In this document: one piece after another, positions 1 to 7,415 of the stretch
Position numbering within the stretch: position 1 is the stretch's first letter
Layout: the number at the start of each line of letters is the position of its first letter
Source: Flavivirga spongiicola
GTDB lineage: Bacteria; Bacteroidota; Bacteroidia; Flavobacteriales; Flavobacteriaceae
Length of the DNA stretch: 64,000 bases
Direction of reading: 5' to 3'
Assembly: GCF_030540825.1 (NCBI RefSeq)
Contig: NZ_JAUOEO010000001.1
Location: 1,585,001-1,649,000, forward strand
Translations under genes and position numbers: made by a program
The notes under the pieces: generated by a model
The model's database searches: none
Told to the model about the DNA's origin: nothing
The model's input: the letters and a program-made list of their open reading frames with translations, nothing else

Positions 1-272
1 AAAGCCTCAATTCTCCATCCTTGAATCGAGTTAAAATATTTAGTTTCTCCTTGCGGATTTACCCACTCTCTACCTCTTAGATTAATACTAATTTTAACTT
101 GTTGTCCTACCTGGTAACTATTTAACAAATCTGTTTTGTCCTGAACAAACTCCACCATAATGTGTTGTGGGTATTGCTCTTCTGTTGTTACTACGATCTC
201 TCTTTTTCTAAACCCATTACTCCCAAAAGTTTGAGTTTCTCCTACCATTTTTATTCTTCCTTGAACTTCCAT
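1..272 (-). CDS. DUF3127 domain protein, 3' end cut by window edge
   Basis: Reading the minus strand from the ATG at 270-272 gives 90 codons that stay open to the left edge, so only the N-terminal part is visible. It begins MEVQGRIKMVGETQTFG and contains the segments KREIVVTTEEQYPQ and LRGREWVNPQGETKYFNS. These match the small beta-rich DUF3127 proteins of Bacteroidota, which look like single-strand nucleic-acid-binding (OB-like) folds. The molecular role of the family is not established. It lies 26 bases downstream of the flavin reductase on the same strand, so the two may share a transcript. The family call is by recognition of the sequence; the C-terminus is unseen. Confidence 0.75.
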   Translation of the reverse strand, partial: MEVQGRIKMVGETQTFGSNGFRKREIVVTTEEQYPQHIMVEFVQDKTDLLNSYQVGQQVKISINLRGREWVNPQGETKYFNSIQGWRIEA

Positions 273-298
273 TAATTATTATTTATATCTATTTAAAT

Positions 299-1168
299 TT
301 AACTTAGCAATATTTTCCAAGCACTTTCAACATCACCAAAACTCAGGTAATTACGTGCCAATTTATGTTTTTGTCTATGAGTAGCCGTTTTAATATTCGA
401 ATACCGTGCCCCTAAATCTTCAACAAAAAGCTTCACACTTTCATCTGTAGGCAACGTTTCTATATTGGCTAACATACCTAAATCATTTCCAGTTAAAACC
501 ATACTATTTTTAACATGATCTGGAAAATTATCAACACCAATTCCTAATGTTGATAGTGGTTTTGGTATTTCAAAAAAGCCTTTTTTAGCACGCGTGTAAT
601 AACTGCCGCCTGCTCTGGCAACCAAATCTAATTTTTGTTGATTTATAATACCATTTTCATCAAGCACATCCTTATCTATATGAAGTTTAACAACTTCGCA
701 AATAATTAAATTTCCAGCACCTCCTTCTGTTCCTAACTTAACAATATCGTTCACCTTGCATTCAAACTGTACTGGTGCCTCTGCTACACGAAATGGTTTA
801 ACAATATCAGATTTTAACATGGTTAACCCCGATTTATCAAACTCATTAACTCCTGCCGGATATTCCGTACTACTTAACGACATCTGATGAACCATATCGT
901 AATTCACTACATTAATAACCACTTCTTTTGTCGCTTCAACATTTTGCAATGTATGCTTTGTCGTATTATCTCTAACACGTCGTGCAGGTGAAAATATCAT
1001 GATAGGCGGATTCGCACTAAACACATTAAAAAAGCTAAATGGCGACAAATTTGGACTTCCATCTGCATCCATAGTACTGGCAAAAGCAATTGGTCTTGGT
1101 GCAACTGCACTCAACAAATAACCATGTAATTTACTGGTTGATAAGCTTTTTGGCTCAAACGATGTCAT
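299..1168 (-). CDS. Flavin reductase-like FMN-binding split-barrel protein
   Basis: The 289-residue product has the split-barrel flavin-binding pattern near its N-terminus: VAPRPIAFASTMDADG followed by NLSPFSFFNVFSANPPIM, which in this family binds FMN. Members of the flavin reductase/DIM6-NTAB group act as NAD(P)H:flavin oxidoreductases or flavoprotein components of oxygenases. The substrate here cannot be told. No signal peptide or membrane segment is seen, so it should be cytoplasmic. The C-terminal 60 residues are helical and less recognisable. A TAnnTTTG -7 element lies just upstream (plus-strand 1188-1195), supporting the ATG at 1168. It is followed at 26 bases by the DUF3127 gene. Confidence 0.85.
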   Translation of the reverse strand: MTSFEPKSLSTSKLHGYLLSAVAPRPIAFASTMDADGSPNLSPFSFFNVFSANPPIMIFSPARRVRDNTTKHTLQNVEATKEVVINVVNYDMVHQMSLSSTEYPAGVNEFDKSGLTMLKSDIVKPFRVAEAPVQFECKVNDIVKLGTEGGAGNLIICEVVKLHIDKDVLDENGIINQQKLDLVARAGGSYYTRAKKGFFEIPKPLSTLGIGVDNFPDHVKNSMVLTGNDLGMLANIETLPTDESVKLFVEDLGARYSNIKTATHRQKHKLARNYLSFGDVESAWKILLS

Positions 1169-1187
1169 TAACCTTTTTTAGTTTCAA

Positions 1188-1195
1188 CAAAACTA
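1188..1195 (-). promoter_or_regulatory. Putative -7 promoter element for the flavin reductase gene
   Basis: Minus-strand TAGTTTTG fits the Bacteroidota -7 consensus TAnnTTTG, 19 bases before the ATG. There is no clear -33 TTG at the usual spacing, so this is a partial match. Confidence 0.4.
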
Positions 1196-1382
1196 ATTAA
1201 AAAATTCGTTAAAACTTAATCTAGTGGTTATTATTAGTTTACCTCTGTCAAAATAAACTAATTTATCCTATCTAAAAAAGCAAACAAATAAATATCTTGT
1301 TCTACTAAAAACCAATTTACTAACATCTTGAACAATAATTTTAACAGATTTGCATTATATTACAAATTCAATTTGATTATTA

Positions 1383-2546
1383 ATGGTTTTTACAAAATAT
1401 GGTAACGCATTTCGTTGGATTATTATAATAGCATCTTTCGTTGTTGTCTCTCTCATTTTATGGAAAACCTATGAGTTTTTTCAGCATTTTAAGGAAGAAG
1501 AACGCACCAAAATGGAAAATTGGTCGTTTGCTCAATCTGACTTATTAAAAACTGATAATCTTAATGGAGATATAGGTGAATTACCTTTAAAGGTGATTAC
1601 AAGTAACAAAACAACTCCTATGATTAAAGTTAACACTGATGGTAGTTTTGACTTTAATAATATAGACGAAGATAAAGCTAAGGATTCGGCATATATTAAA
1701 AAACTAATTTTAAAATTTGAAAAAGAAAACACTCCGATTAATGTAAAAATTGATGGTAAACTTATTAGCAAAATATACTACGGCAATTCCCCCTTACTAA
1801 ACAAATTAAAATATTATCCGTTAGCACTGTTACTTATTGTTTTTTTATTCGGTGCTGTTATTTTCTTTTTTTATAGTAGCAATAAGAATGCTACCCAAAA
1901 TAAATTATGGTCTGGTATGGCTAAAGAAACAGCCCATCAAATTGGAACCCCCCTATCTTCTTTAATAGGTTGGACCGAAATTTTAAAAAGTGAACATGTT
2001 AACCCAGATTATATTGCTGAAATTGAAAAAGATGTTGACCGATTACAAACCATTACCGAACGCTTTAGTAAGATTGGTTCTCTACCTACTTTAGAAGTCT
2101 CCGATATTATTAAAGAAACTATTGATTCTTACGATTATTTAAAAGCAAGATCTTCAAACCTTATAGACTTTGAAATTATAATCCCAGATGGCGATATTCC
2201 CGTAAATCTTAATAAACAATTATACAGTTGGACTATCGAAAACCTAGTTAAAAATGCTATTGATGCCATGAAAGGCAGAGGGAAGCTTATAGTTGAAATT
2301 TCTCAGTTAGAAGACAATGTAAAAATTAGCATTACCGATACCGGAAAAGGCATCCCTAAAAAAGATTTCAATAAAATCTTCAGCCCTGGATATACTACAA
2401 AAAAACGTGGCTGGGGATTAGGTTTGTCACTCACCCGGCGCATTATCGAAGATTTTCACAATGGAAAAATAAAGGTTTTACAATCTCAAAAAGATAAAGG
2501 AACCACTATACAGATTAGTTTAAAAAGCGCCCCTTATTATGTCTGA
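1383..2546 (+). CDS. Membrane sensor histidine kinase with HQIGTPL H-box
   Basis: The 387-residue protein has an N-terminal membrane helix (about 12-34), an extracytoplasmic domain of about 110 residues and a second helix (about 145-165). A kinase core follows directly, with no HAMP or PAS domain. The core shows an H-box around residue 185 (AKETAHQIGTPLSSL), an N-box around 288 (NLVKNAIDAM), G1 around 319 (DTGKGIP) and G2 around 343 (GWGLGLSL). The H-box has HQIGTPL instead of the common HELRTPL. It should phosphorylate a response regulator in answer to a periplasmic cue, but no regulator gene adjoins it. The last eight bases overlap the next gene, which suggests coupled translation. Confidence 0.88.
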   Translation: MVFTKYGNAFRWIIIIASFVVVSLILWKTYEFFQHFKEEERTKMENWSFAQSDLLKTDNLNGDIGELPLKVITSNKTTPMIKVNTDGSFDFNNIDEDKAKDSAYIKKLILKFEKENTPINVKIDGKLISKIYYGNSPLLNKLKYYPLALLLIVFLFGAVIFFFYSSNKNATQNKLWSGMAKETAHQIGTPLSSLIGWTEILKSEHVNPDYIAEIEKDVDRLQTITERFSKIGSLPTLEVSDIIKETIDSYDYLKARSSNLIDFEIIIPDGDIPVNLNKQLYSWTIENLVKNAIDAMKGRGKLIVEISQLEDNVKISITDTGKGIPKKDFNKIFSPGYTTKKRGWGLGLSLTRRIIEDFHNGKIKVLQSQKDKGTTIQISLKSAPYYV

Positions 2547-2889
2547 AAAACTAGTTACCATAAAAGAAGTTATATTAAAAAACAACTGCCCCGAGTGTTA
2601 TAGTAATGAAGGTTTACGTTTAACTTTCAAGCAAAAAGTGATTGACACTAAGTTTTATAGATCCATGACTTCTCAAATTAGCCATGAAATTGCCTGTAAA
2701 ATATGCAATACCATTATTTATCCAGTAAAATGGACCGATGATATTGAACGTGTTTTTGAATATCAGAAAAAAGCATTTGTTCCCAAAAGGGCATCAACCT
2801 ATTTAAAGAAAACTTCATGGATTGCTATTATTTTAATTATTATTATAGCTATTGCCATAATATTGTTAGCAATGTATCCTAATTTATAA
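2539..2889 (+). CDS. Zinc-ribbon-like protein with C-terminal membrane anchor
   Basis: The product has 116 residues and is not recognised by name. Residues about 16-60 hold two Cys pairs, NNCPECYSN and IACKICNTI, spaced as in a zinc ribbon. A single hydrophobic helix (about 92-113, rich in Ile) ends the protein, so it should be a tail-anchored cytoplasmic zinc-binding domain. Its start lies inside the end of the histidine kinase gene (8-base overlap), so the two are almost certainly co-expressed. A role as an accessory or partner of that kinase is inference only. Its 3' end overlaps the convergent HIT gene by six bases. Confidence 0.72.
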   Translation: MSEKLVTIKEVILKNNCPECYSNEGLRLTFKQKVIDTKFYRSMTSQISHEIACKICNTIIYPVKWTDDIERVFEYQKKAFVPKRASTYLKKTSWIAIILIIIIAIAIILLAMYPNL

Positions 2890-3273
2890 TTGAGCTTTAA
2901 TAGTTTCTGCTAAGTTTTGGAATTCTTCTGTTGAAAGTTTTACCTTCTGAATAAAACGAGCATCTTCCATAGTATGTAATGGAATTAAGTGCACATGCAC
3001 GTGTGGCACTTCCAAACCTATAACAGACACACCTACTCGCTTACAGGGTATTGCTTTTTCTATGGCTAAAGCAACATATCTTGAAAAACTCATTAAACCA
3101 TTGTAAGTAGCTTCATCTAAATCAAAAATTTTATCAACTTCTTGTTTAGGAATGCAAAGTGTGTGCCCTTTACTATTTGGGTTTACGTCCAAAAATGCTA
3201 AAAAGTCGTCTGTTTCAGCAACTTTATAACAGGGAATTTCTCCGTTAACTATTTTTGTGAAAATTGAAGCCAT
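2884..3273 (-). CDS. HIT family nucleotide hydrolase/transferase
   Basis: The 129-residue protein carries the histidine triad HVHVHLIP at residues 91-98 and the N-terminal start typical of Hint-type HIT proteins (ASIFTKIVNGEIPCYKV, residues 2-18). The central His of the triad acts as the nucleophile on the alpha-phosphate of purine nucleotides; Hint proteins hydrolyse adenosine phosphoramidates. It is cytoplasmic and of normal family length. It sits 73 bases downstream of greA on the same strand, a pairing common in this phylum, and may be read from the greA promoter. Confidence 0.93.
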   Translation of the reverse strand: MASIFTKIVNGEIPCYKVAETDDFLAFLDVNPNSKGHTLCIPKQEVDKIFDLDEATYNGLMSFSRYVALAIEKAIPCKRVGVSVIGLEVPHVHVHLIPLHTMEDARFIQKVKLSTEEFQNLAETIKAQL

Positions 3274-3346
3274 ATTATTGAGAGGGTTTTGTTAGAGTTT
3301 CTCGCCATCATTTCGTTAAATCTAATATGGCGTGTAGGTATATCAA

Positions 3347-3820
3347 TTATCTGGAAATTTCTATAATATCAAATTTCATAACCCCATTAGGCACTTGAAT
3401 TTCAGCAACATCTCCAACAGATTTACCAAGTAACCCTTTACCTATGGGAGAATTTACAGAAATTTTGCCTGAAGCTAAATCTGCTTCTCCATCGGCTACC
3501 AAAGTATAATTCATTTCCATACCATTGGTTTGGTTTTTTATTTTAACTTTAGACAATACTAATATCTTAGAGTTATCTAACTGAGACTCGTCAATAACAC
3601 GAGCTCCCGCTAATGCATCTTCTAATTTAGAAATGCGCATTTCTAACATTCCTTGTGCTTCTTTAGCAGCATCATATTCGGCATTTTCACTTAAATCACC
3701 TTTATCCCTAGCTTCAGCAATAGCTCTAGAAGCTTTTACACGCTCTACATCCTTTAACTGCTTTAGCTCTTCTCTTAATTTTTTTAACCCTTCAGGTGTA
3801 TAGTATGATACTTTACTCAT
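3347..3820 (-). CDS. greA: Transcription elongation factor GreA
   Basis: The product has 157 residues, the usual GreA length. It has an N-terminal antiparallel coiled coil bearing the acidic tip motif DKGDLSENAEYDAAKEAQ, which enters the RNA polymerase secondary channel and stimulates cleavage of backtracked RNA. The C-terminal FKBP-like domain (about 80-157) includes the family hallmark SPIGKGLLGKSVGD. It starts with MSKVSYYTPEGLKKLREEL, a standard GreA start. The roughly 100-base leader contains a long hairpin (3847-3892) and a -7 element (3924-3931). The HIT gene follows in the same direction. Confidence 0.97.
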   Translation of the reverse strand: MSKVSYYTPEGLKKLREELKQLKDVERVKASRAIAEARDKGDLSENAEYDAAKEAQGMLEMRISKLEDALAGARVIDESQLDNSKILVLSKVKIKNQTNGMEMNYTLVADGEADLASGKISVNSPIGKGLLGKSVGDVAEIQVPNGVMKFDIIEISR

Positions 3821-3846
3821 AACTTCATCGTTTTACTTAATAAAAG

Positions 3847-3892
3847 ATGCTGAAAACACACTTTGACATAGCTCAGTGCAAGAGTTCAGCAT
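3847..3892 (-). promoter_or_regulatory. Long hairpin in the greA leader
   Basis: The minus-strand leader of greA holds the perfect 8-bp inverted repeat ATGCTGAA / TTCAGCAT, with an inner CACT/AGTG helix. It lies between the -7 element and the greA start. A second short stem (TCTCG/CGGGA followed by seven T) lies just upstream of it. This looks like an attenuator or folded leader; its function is inference. Confidence 0.5.
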
Positions 3893-3923
3893 AAAAAAAT
3901 CCCGCTTACACGAGATTGTATAA

Positions 3924-3931
3924 CAAATATA
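3924..3931 (-). promoter_or_regulatory. Putative -7 promoter element for greA
   Basis: Minus-strand TATATTTG matches the Bacteroidota -7 consensus TAnnTTTG about 100 bases before greA. A TTG occurs upstream but at 14 bases, shorter than the usual spacing. Confidence 0.5.
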
Positions 3932-3992
3932 CAAAATATTTAACTCAATTTGCTTTTTGTTGTAAATTGCATTCTTAATTTTTAGAATTACT

Positions 3993-4421
3993 ATGAAATC
4001 CATTTTCTGCCTCATTAGCCTCATTATTTTATCATCTTGCAGTAAAAACTCTGTTGATAATAAAAATTGTAAATTTTTATTAGACTTAGGCGTCAACCTT
4101 AATATCAATCTTAGTTTACCACAATATAGTCAATTACCTTTTGCAGGAAACTCTGTATACATAGAAAACATAGGAAATGCGGGAATTATTGTTGCCAGTA
4201 CAGGTGCCGACTTTTTTGCATGGGATGCCAGTGACCCAAATCATACACCTAGCGCTTGTTCTGCGCTTGTTCCTTCCGGATTAAATGCTACTTGTGGCTG
4301 TGACGATGGCAATGAATATAGCTTAGTTACCGGACAACCATTAGGAAGTAATAACCTGCCATGTGGTTTAAAAAATTATAGAGTAGAAAAAAACGGAAAT
4401 AACCTCTTAATATTTAATTAA
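3993..4421 (+). CDS. Small Rieske-like-fold lipoprotein without canonical cluster ligands
   Basis: The 142-residue product has a lipoprotein signal peptide with the lipobox Cys at residue 16 (LILSSC). The rest resembles the small Rieske-like lipoproteins of flavobacteria: YIENIGNAGIIVAS, then FFAWDASDPNH where a Rieske protein has CxH, and CGCDDGNEYSLVTGQPL where it has CxxH and the following G-loop. It ends in KNYRVEKNGNNLLIF, the last strand of the fold. The usual Cys-x-His pair is absent, so a normal 2Fe-2S cluster is unlikely. It stands alone between divergent greA and the convergent TonB receptor. The fold assignment is by pattern only; the function is unknown. Confidence 0.65.
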   Translation: MKSIFCLISLIILSSCSKNSVDNKNCKFLLDLGVNLNINLSLPQYSQLPFAGNSVYIENIGNAGIIVASTGADFFAWDASDPNHTPSACSALVPSGLNATCGCDDGNEYSLVTGQPLGSNNLPCGLKNYRVEKNGNNLLIFN

Positions 4422-4433
4422 CGCCTCCTCTAA

Positions 4434-4450
4434 CCCCTCCTTTGGAGGGG
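4434..4450. terminator. GC-rich hairpin between convergent genes
   Basis: CCCCTCC-TTT-GGAGGGG forms a perfect 7-bp stem with a 3-base loop just after the Rieske-like gene and before the end of the convergent TonB receptor. The surrounding sequence (CTCCTCTAA...GAATTGAGAAGG) resembles a dispersed hairpin seen in many flavobacterial intergenic regions, so it may be both repeat and terminator. Confidence 0.55.
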
Positions 4451-4471
4451 AATTGAGAAGGCTTTATTTTA

Positions 4472-6727
4472 TTAGAATTTTAAAGTAAGGCCTAATAAAA
4501 AATTAGTCGTTGCCTGTGGGTAATAAAAATTCTCTGTTATAGGTGCATCAGATGATCCTACTGGTCTATAAAAATAACTGTAGGTATAACCGTTAGAAAC
4601 GTACTCAGAATTGAATAAGTTATTCACCAACAAATTAAGTCCTATTTCTTTAATCCATTTTGGTTGAATTTTATAAGATATATTCAAATTATTCACAAAA
4701 TAAGCATCCATGCTTTTATCATTACTGGACGTATTATCTAAATACTGCTTACCAACATATTTAGACAATAATGCTATACGTCCATTTTTAATCGGAGAAT
4801 AGGTTAAAGTACTTCCAAAAATAATACTTGGTGAAAAGGAAATATCTGTATCTTCAAATTGTGTAACTACGGGCTCATAAGAAACGCTATCAAATGTATT
4901 CGGATCATATTGAGTATCATAAATTACATAATCAAATGCTTTTATTTTATTTTGACTAAACGTAGCATTCGCATCAACTCTAAATTGATCAGACACTTTA
5001 TAACCCGTTTGCAATTCTATTCCTGCCCTATAACTCTTTGCTACATTTTGTCTAATAGGATCTCCTACATCGTCTAAATCTCCTGTTAAAACCAACTGAT
5101 CATTATAATTCATATGATATAGATTAACAGTTGCGTAAAAGTTTGCTCTTTTTAGTTTGTAACCAAACTCAAAATCATGTAATTTTTCTGATTTTGGGCG
5201 TACAGGGTTTTTAGTCAAATCATCTCTATTCGGTTCTCTGTTAGCTACAGCATAAGAACCATAAATACTATTATAATTATCTATTGTATATGTTAATCCT
5301 ATTTTAGGGTTGAAAAAATTATACGATTCCTTTACATTAATATTTAATAGATCTGAACTTGTTCCAACAGACTCATAATTTACACTTCTATATTGTAAAT
5401 CTAACAAAGCAAATAAATTGCTACTAATATTATATTCCGCTTTAACATACGTATTAAAATCTGTTTTATCTCCATAACTAAAATAGTAATGACTTCTAAC
5501 TGGTATTGAAGACGCAAATGAATCCCAAATAACCTCACCAAAATGATCCCCTTTATAAGTATTATAACCGCCACCTAAATACAAATTTAGGTTGTCTTTT
5601 GTATAGTTAAGGGAATAAACAAATGCATAAAAATCGTTATCTAACCAACGTCTCCTAATAACGTCTCCTTCATCAGATGCATTTACATTATCAGGGAAGT
5701 AATCACCTAATGATTCGCCATCTTTATACTGTTCAAAATACCCTTTTCCTCTGGTAAAATTTCCTGAAATGTTTGCAGAAAAGAGACTATTAAATCGATG
5801 AGAAAAATGTAACTGATAATGTGTTTGTTCATAGTTATCCACCTCATTATCGTAAGTGTAAAAATTATACGTTCTTCCGGAATTTAACAGATTCTGAGCT
5901 TCTTCATCAGAGGGAAAATTTCTATCAATAAATGCCTGTATCCCATCTCTGTCATTATTTACAACGGCTTCTGGTGTACCATACCAAGACTGGTAGGTTT
6001 CTTCTTTTCCTCCAAAAACAATCGCTTTTACTGCTGTTTTTTCATTTAAAAAACCAGCTTCTAAATAGTATGAATTTAAATCTGCTCTTGCTCTATCTAT
6101 ATAGCCATCACTTTGAATATTAGACAATCTTCCTTCTGCATAAAAGTTATTTTTAAGACCTGACCCAATACTAATATTGTGCTTTCTGGTTCCAAAACTT
6201 CCAACGGCATTCGTAGTTGTAGCATAACCTTGGCTTGAAGGGTTTAAGGTTTTTAAATTCAAGCTTGCTCCAAAAGCGCCTGATCCATTTGTTGATGTTC
6301 CCGCACCACGTTGTAGCTGTATGTCTTCTACAGAGGATACAAAATCTGGCATATTAACCCAGAACGTCCCTTGACTTTCCGCATCATTATAAGGTATTCC
6401 ATTGATAGTCACATTGACTCTGGTGGCATCACTACCACGTACACGAATCCCTGTATACCCAACTCCTGCACCTGCATCACTTGTAGTTACTACAGATGGT
6501 AACTGATCTAATAAAATAGGTAAATCCTGACCTAGATTTATAGACTCCAACTGTTCTTTTTTAATGTTGGTAAAAGCGACTGGTGTTTTGTCTTTAGCTC
6601 TAGTTGCCGAAAGAAGTACTTCGTCTAGTTTCTCTGTTTTGGTTGAATCTTGTTGTCTTTGATTTTCTTGCGCATTGGCACTGACTGATAACACTAATAG
6701 TGTTAAAAAAAGAAATAAATTTTTCAT
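4472..6727 (-). CDS. TonB-dependent outer membrane receptor under TPP riboswitch control
   Basis: The product has 751 residues. It has a signal peptide (residues 1-19, ending ANA), a plug domain (about 35-160, with the plug motifs GIRVRGSDATRVNVTINGIP and DIQLQRGAGTSTNGSGAFG) and a 22-strand-type barrel ending NFLLGLTLKF. There is no carboxypeptidase-regulatory N-terminal domain. A TPP riboswitch with its own promoter lies directly upstream (6794-6985). TPP-controlled outer membrane receptors are known in Bacteroidota and are thought to import thiamine or thiamine precursors. The substrate is therefore inferred from regulation, not from the protein. It is transcribed separately from arfB, which ends 278 bases upstream. 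Confidence 0.93.
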   Translation of the reverse strand: MKNLFLFLTLLVLSVSANAQENQRQQDSTKTEKLDEVLLSATRAKDKTPVAFTNIKKEQLESINLGQDLPILLDQLPSVVTTSDAGAGVGYTGIRVRGSDATRVNVTINGIPYNDAESQGTFWVNMPDFVSSVEDIQLQRGAGTSTNGSGAFGASLNLKTLNPSSQGYATTTNAVGSFGTRKHNISIGSGLKNNFYAEGRLSNIQSDGYIDRARADLNSYYLEAGFLNEKTAVKAIVFGGKEETYQSWYGTPEAVVNNDRDGIQAFIDRNFPSDEEAQNLLNSGRTYNFYTYDNEVDNYEQTHYQLHFSHRFNSLFSANISGNFTRGKGYFEQYKDGESLGDYFPDNVNASDEGDVIRRRWLDNDFYAFVYSLNYTKDNLNLYLGGGYNTYKGDHFGEVIWDSFASSIPVRSHYYFSYGDKTDFNTYVKAEYNISSNLFALLDLQYRSVNYESVGTSSDLLNINVKESYNFFNPKIGLTYTIDNYNSIYGSYAVANREPNRDDLTKNPVRPKSEKLHDFEFGYKLKRANFYATVNLYHMNYNDQLVLTGDLDDVGDPIRQNVAKSYRAGIELQTGYKVSDQFRVDANATFSQNKIKAFDYVIYDTQYDPNTFDSVSYEPVVTQFEDTDISFSPSIIFGSTLTYSPIKNGRIALLSKYVGKQYLDNTSSNDKSMDAYFVNNLNISYKIQPKWIKEIGLNLLVNNLFNSEYVSNGYTYSYFYRPVGSSDAPITENFYYPQATTNFLLGLTLKF

Positions 6728-6793
6728 TACGATTATGTCTTATAATCGAATAAAAAGAGGTAATTATTCTTTATGGTTATTAATTAATTTTTT

Positions 6794-6952
6794 AAATCCC
6801 TAAACAGCATTACCTGTTCTAGGTTCATTGGGTATGATCTCAGCTTTCTGAAAGTTAAAAATTAAAAGTTAAAAGTTAAAAAGTCTAAAAGTTTTAGACT
6901 GCTAACTGAAAACTGATGACTGTTAACTGAACAAGCACCCCTTTTTGAGAAC
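6794..6952 (-). promoter_or_regulatory. TPP riboswitch (THI element) with expanded P3
   Basis: On the minus strand the leader shows, in order: AAAGGGGTGCTT (about 6933-6945), a long arm, AGCTGAGATCATACCC (CTGAGA at 6838-6843), AATGAACCTAGAACAGG, TAATGCTGT and TTTAGGGA. These are the conserved blocks of the TPP aptamer, and the ends TCTC/GGGA can close P1. About 85 bases between GTGCTT and AAGCTGAGA replace the usually short P3 arm; they contain a perfect inverted repeat GTCTAAAA-C-TTTTAGAC. The receptor gene starts 67 bases after the aptamer. No clear terminator hairpin is seen between them, so control of translation is more likely. Confidence 0.92.
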
Positions 6953-6956
6953 GCCG

Positions 6957-6985
6957 CAAAGATAATAACAATTAATAATTGCCAA
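6957..6985 (-). promoter_or_regulatory. Promoter of the TPP riboswitch-receptor transcript
   Basis: The minus strand has TTG (6985-6983), 18 bases, then TATCTTTG (6964-6957), a good match to the Bacteroidota -33/-7 promoter. The expected transcription start, a few bases downstream near 6950, coincides with the 5' end of the riboswitch. Confidence 0.75.
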
Positions 6986-7005
6986 TGTGCTAATTGATAA
7001 TTATT

Positions 7006-7413
7006 TTAATCAATATCTGGCTTCTTTCTATTTGCTTTTTTATCAGAAAGATTACGCTTATTTTTTAATCGCTTTCTAATAACTGCTTTAGGAATTTTAG
7101 TAGGAATGCGCTTTTTTGGAATAATTAACCCTACTCGGATTAATTCCAGAAAGCGTTTTATGACGAGCTCTTTGTTTTTATGCTGGCTTCGGCTTTCATC
7201 GCATTGTAAAATTAAAATGTGCTCTTTAGTTAACCTATGCTGAAGCTTTTTTTGAAGACGTTCTTTTTGTTCTTCACTAAATACAAATGATTCCATTAAG
7301 TTAAAAGTTAACTCAACTTTTGAGGACACTTTATTTACATGTTGCCCACCACTTCCAGAGCTTCTAATGGCTTTAAAGTTTATCTCTTGTAATAAGGCAT
7401 CTTCATTAAACAT
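7006..7413 (-). CDS. arfB: Alternative ribosome-rescue factor ArfB (peptidyl-tRNA hydrolase)
   Basis: The 135-residue protein has the release-factor GGQ motif at residues 22-24 in the context RSSGSGGQHVNKVSSKVEL and a strongly basic C-terminal tail (KRLKNKRNLSDKKANRKK). The tail is what lets ArfB/YaeJ enter the empty mRNA channel of a stalled ribosome, while GGQ hydrolyses the peptidyl-tRNA. It lacks the codon-recognition domains of RF1/RF2, as expected for the family. It lies three bases after the DUF4301 gene on the same strand, probably the last gene of that operon. Confidence 0.93.
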   Translation of the reverse strand: MFNEDALLQEINFKAIRSSGSGGQHVNKVSSKVELTFNLMESFVFSEEQKERLQKKLQHRLTKEHILILQCDESRSQHKNKELVIKRFLELIRVGLIIPKKRIPTKIPKAVIRKRLKNKRNLSDKKANRKKPDID

Positions 7414-7415
7414 GA

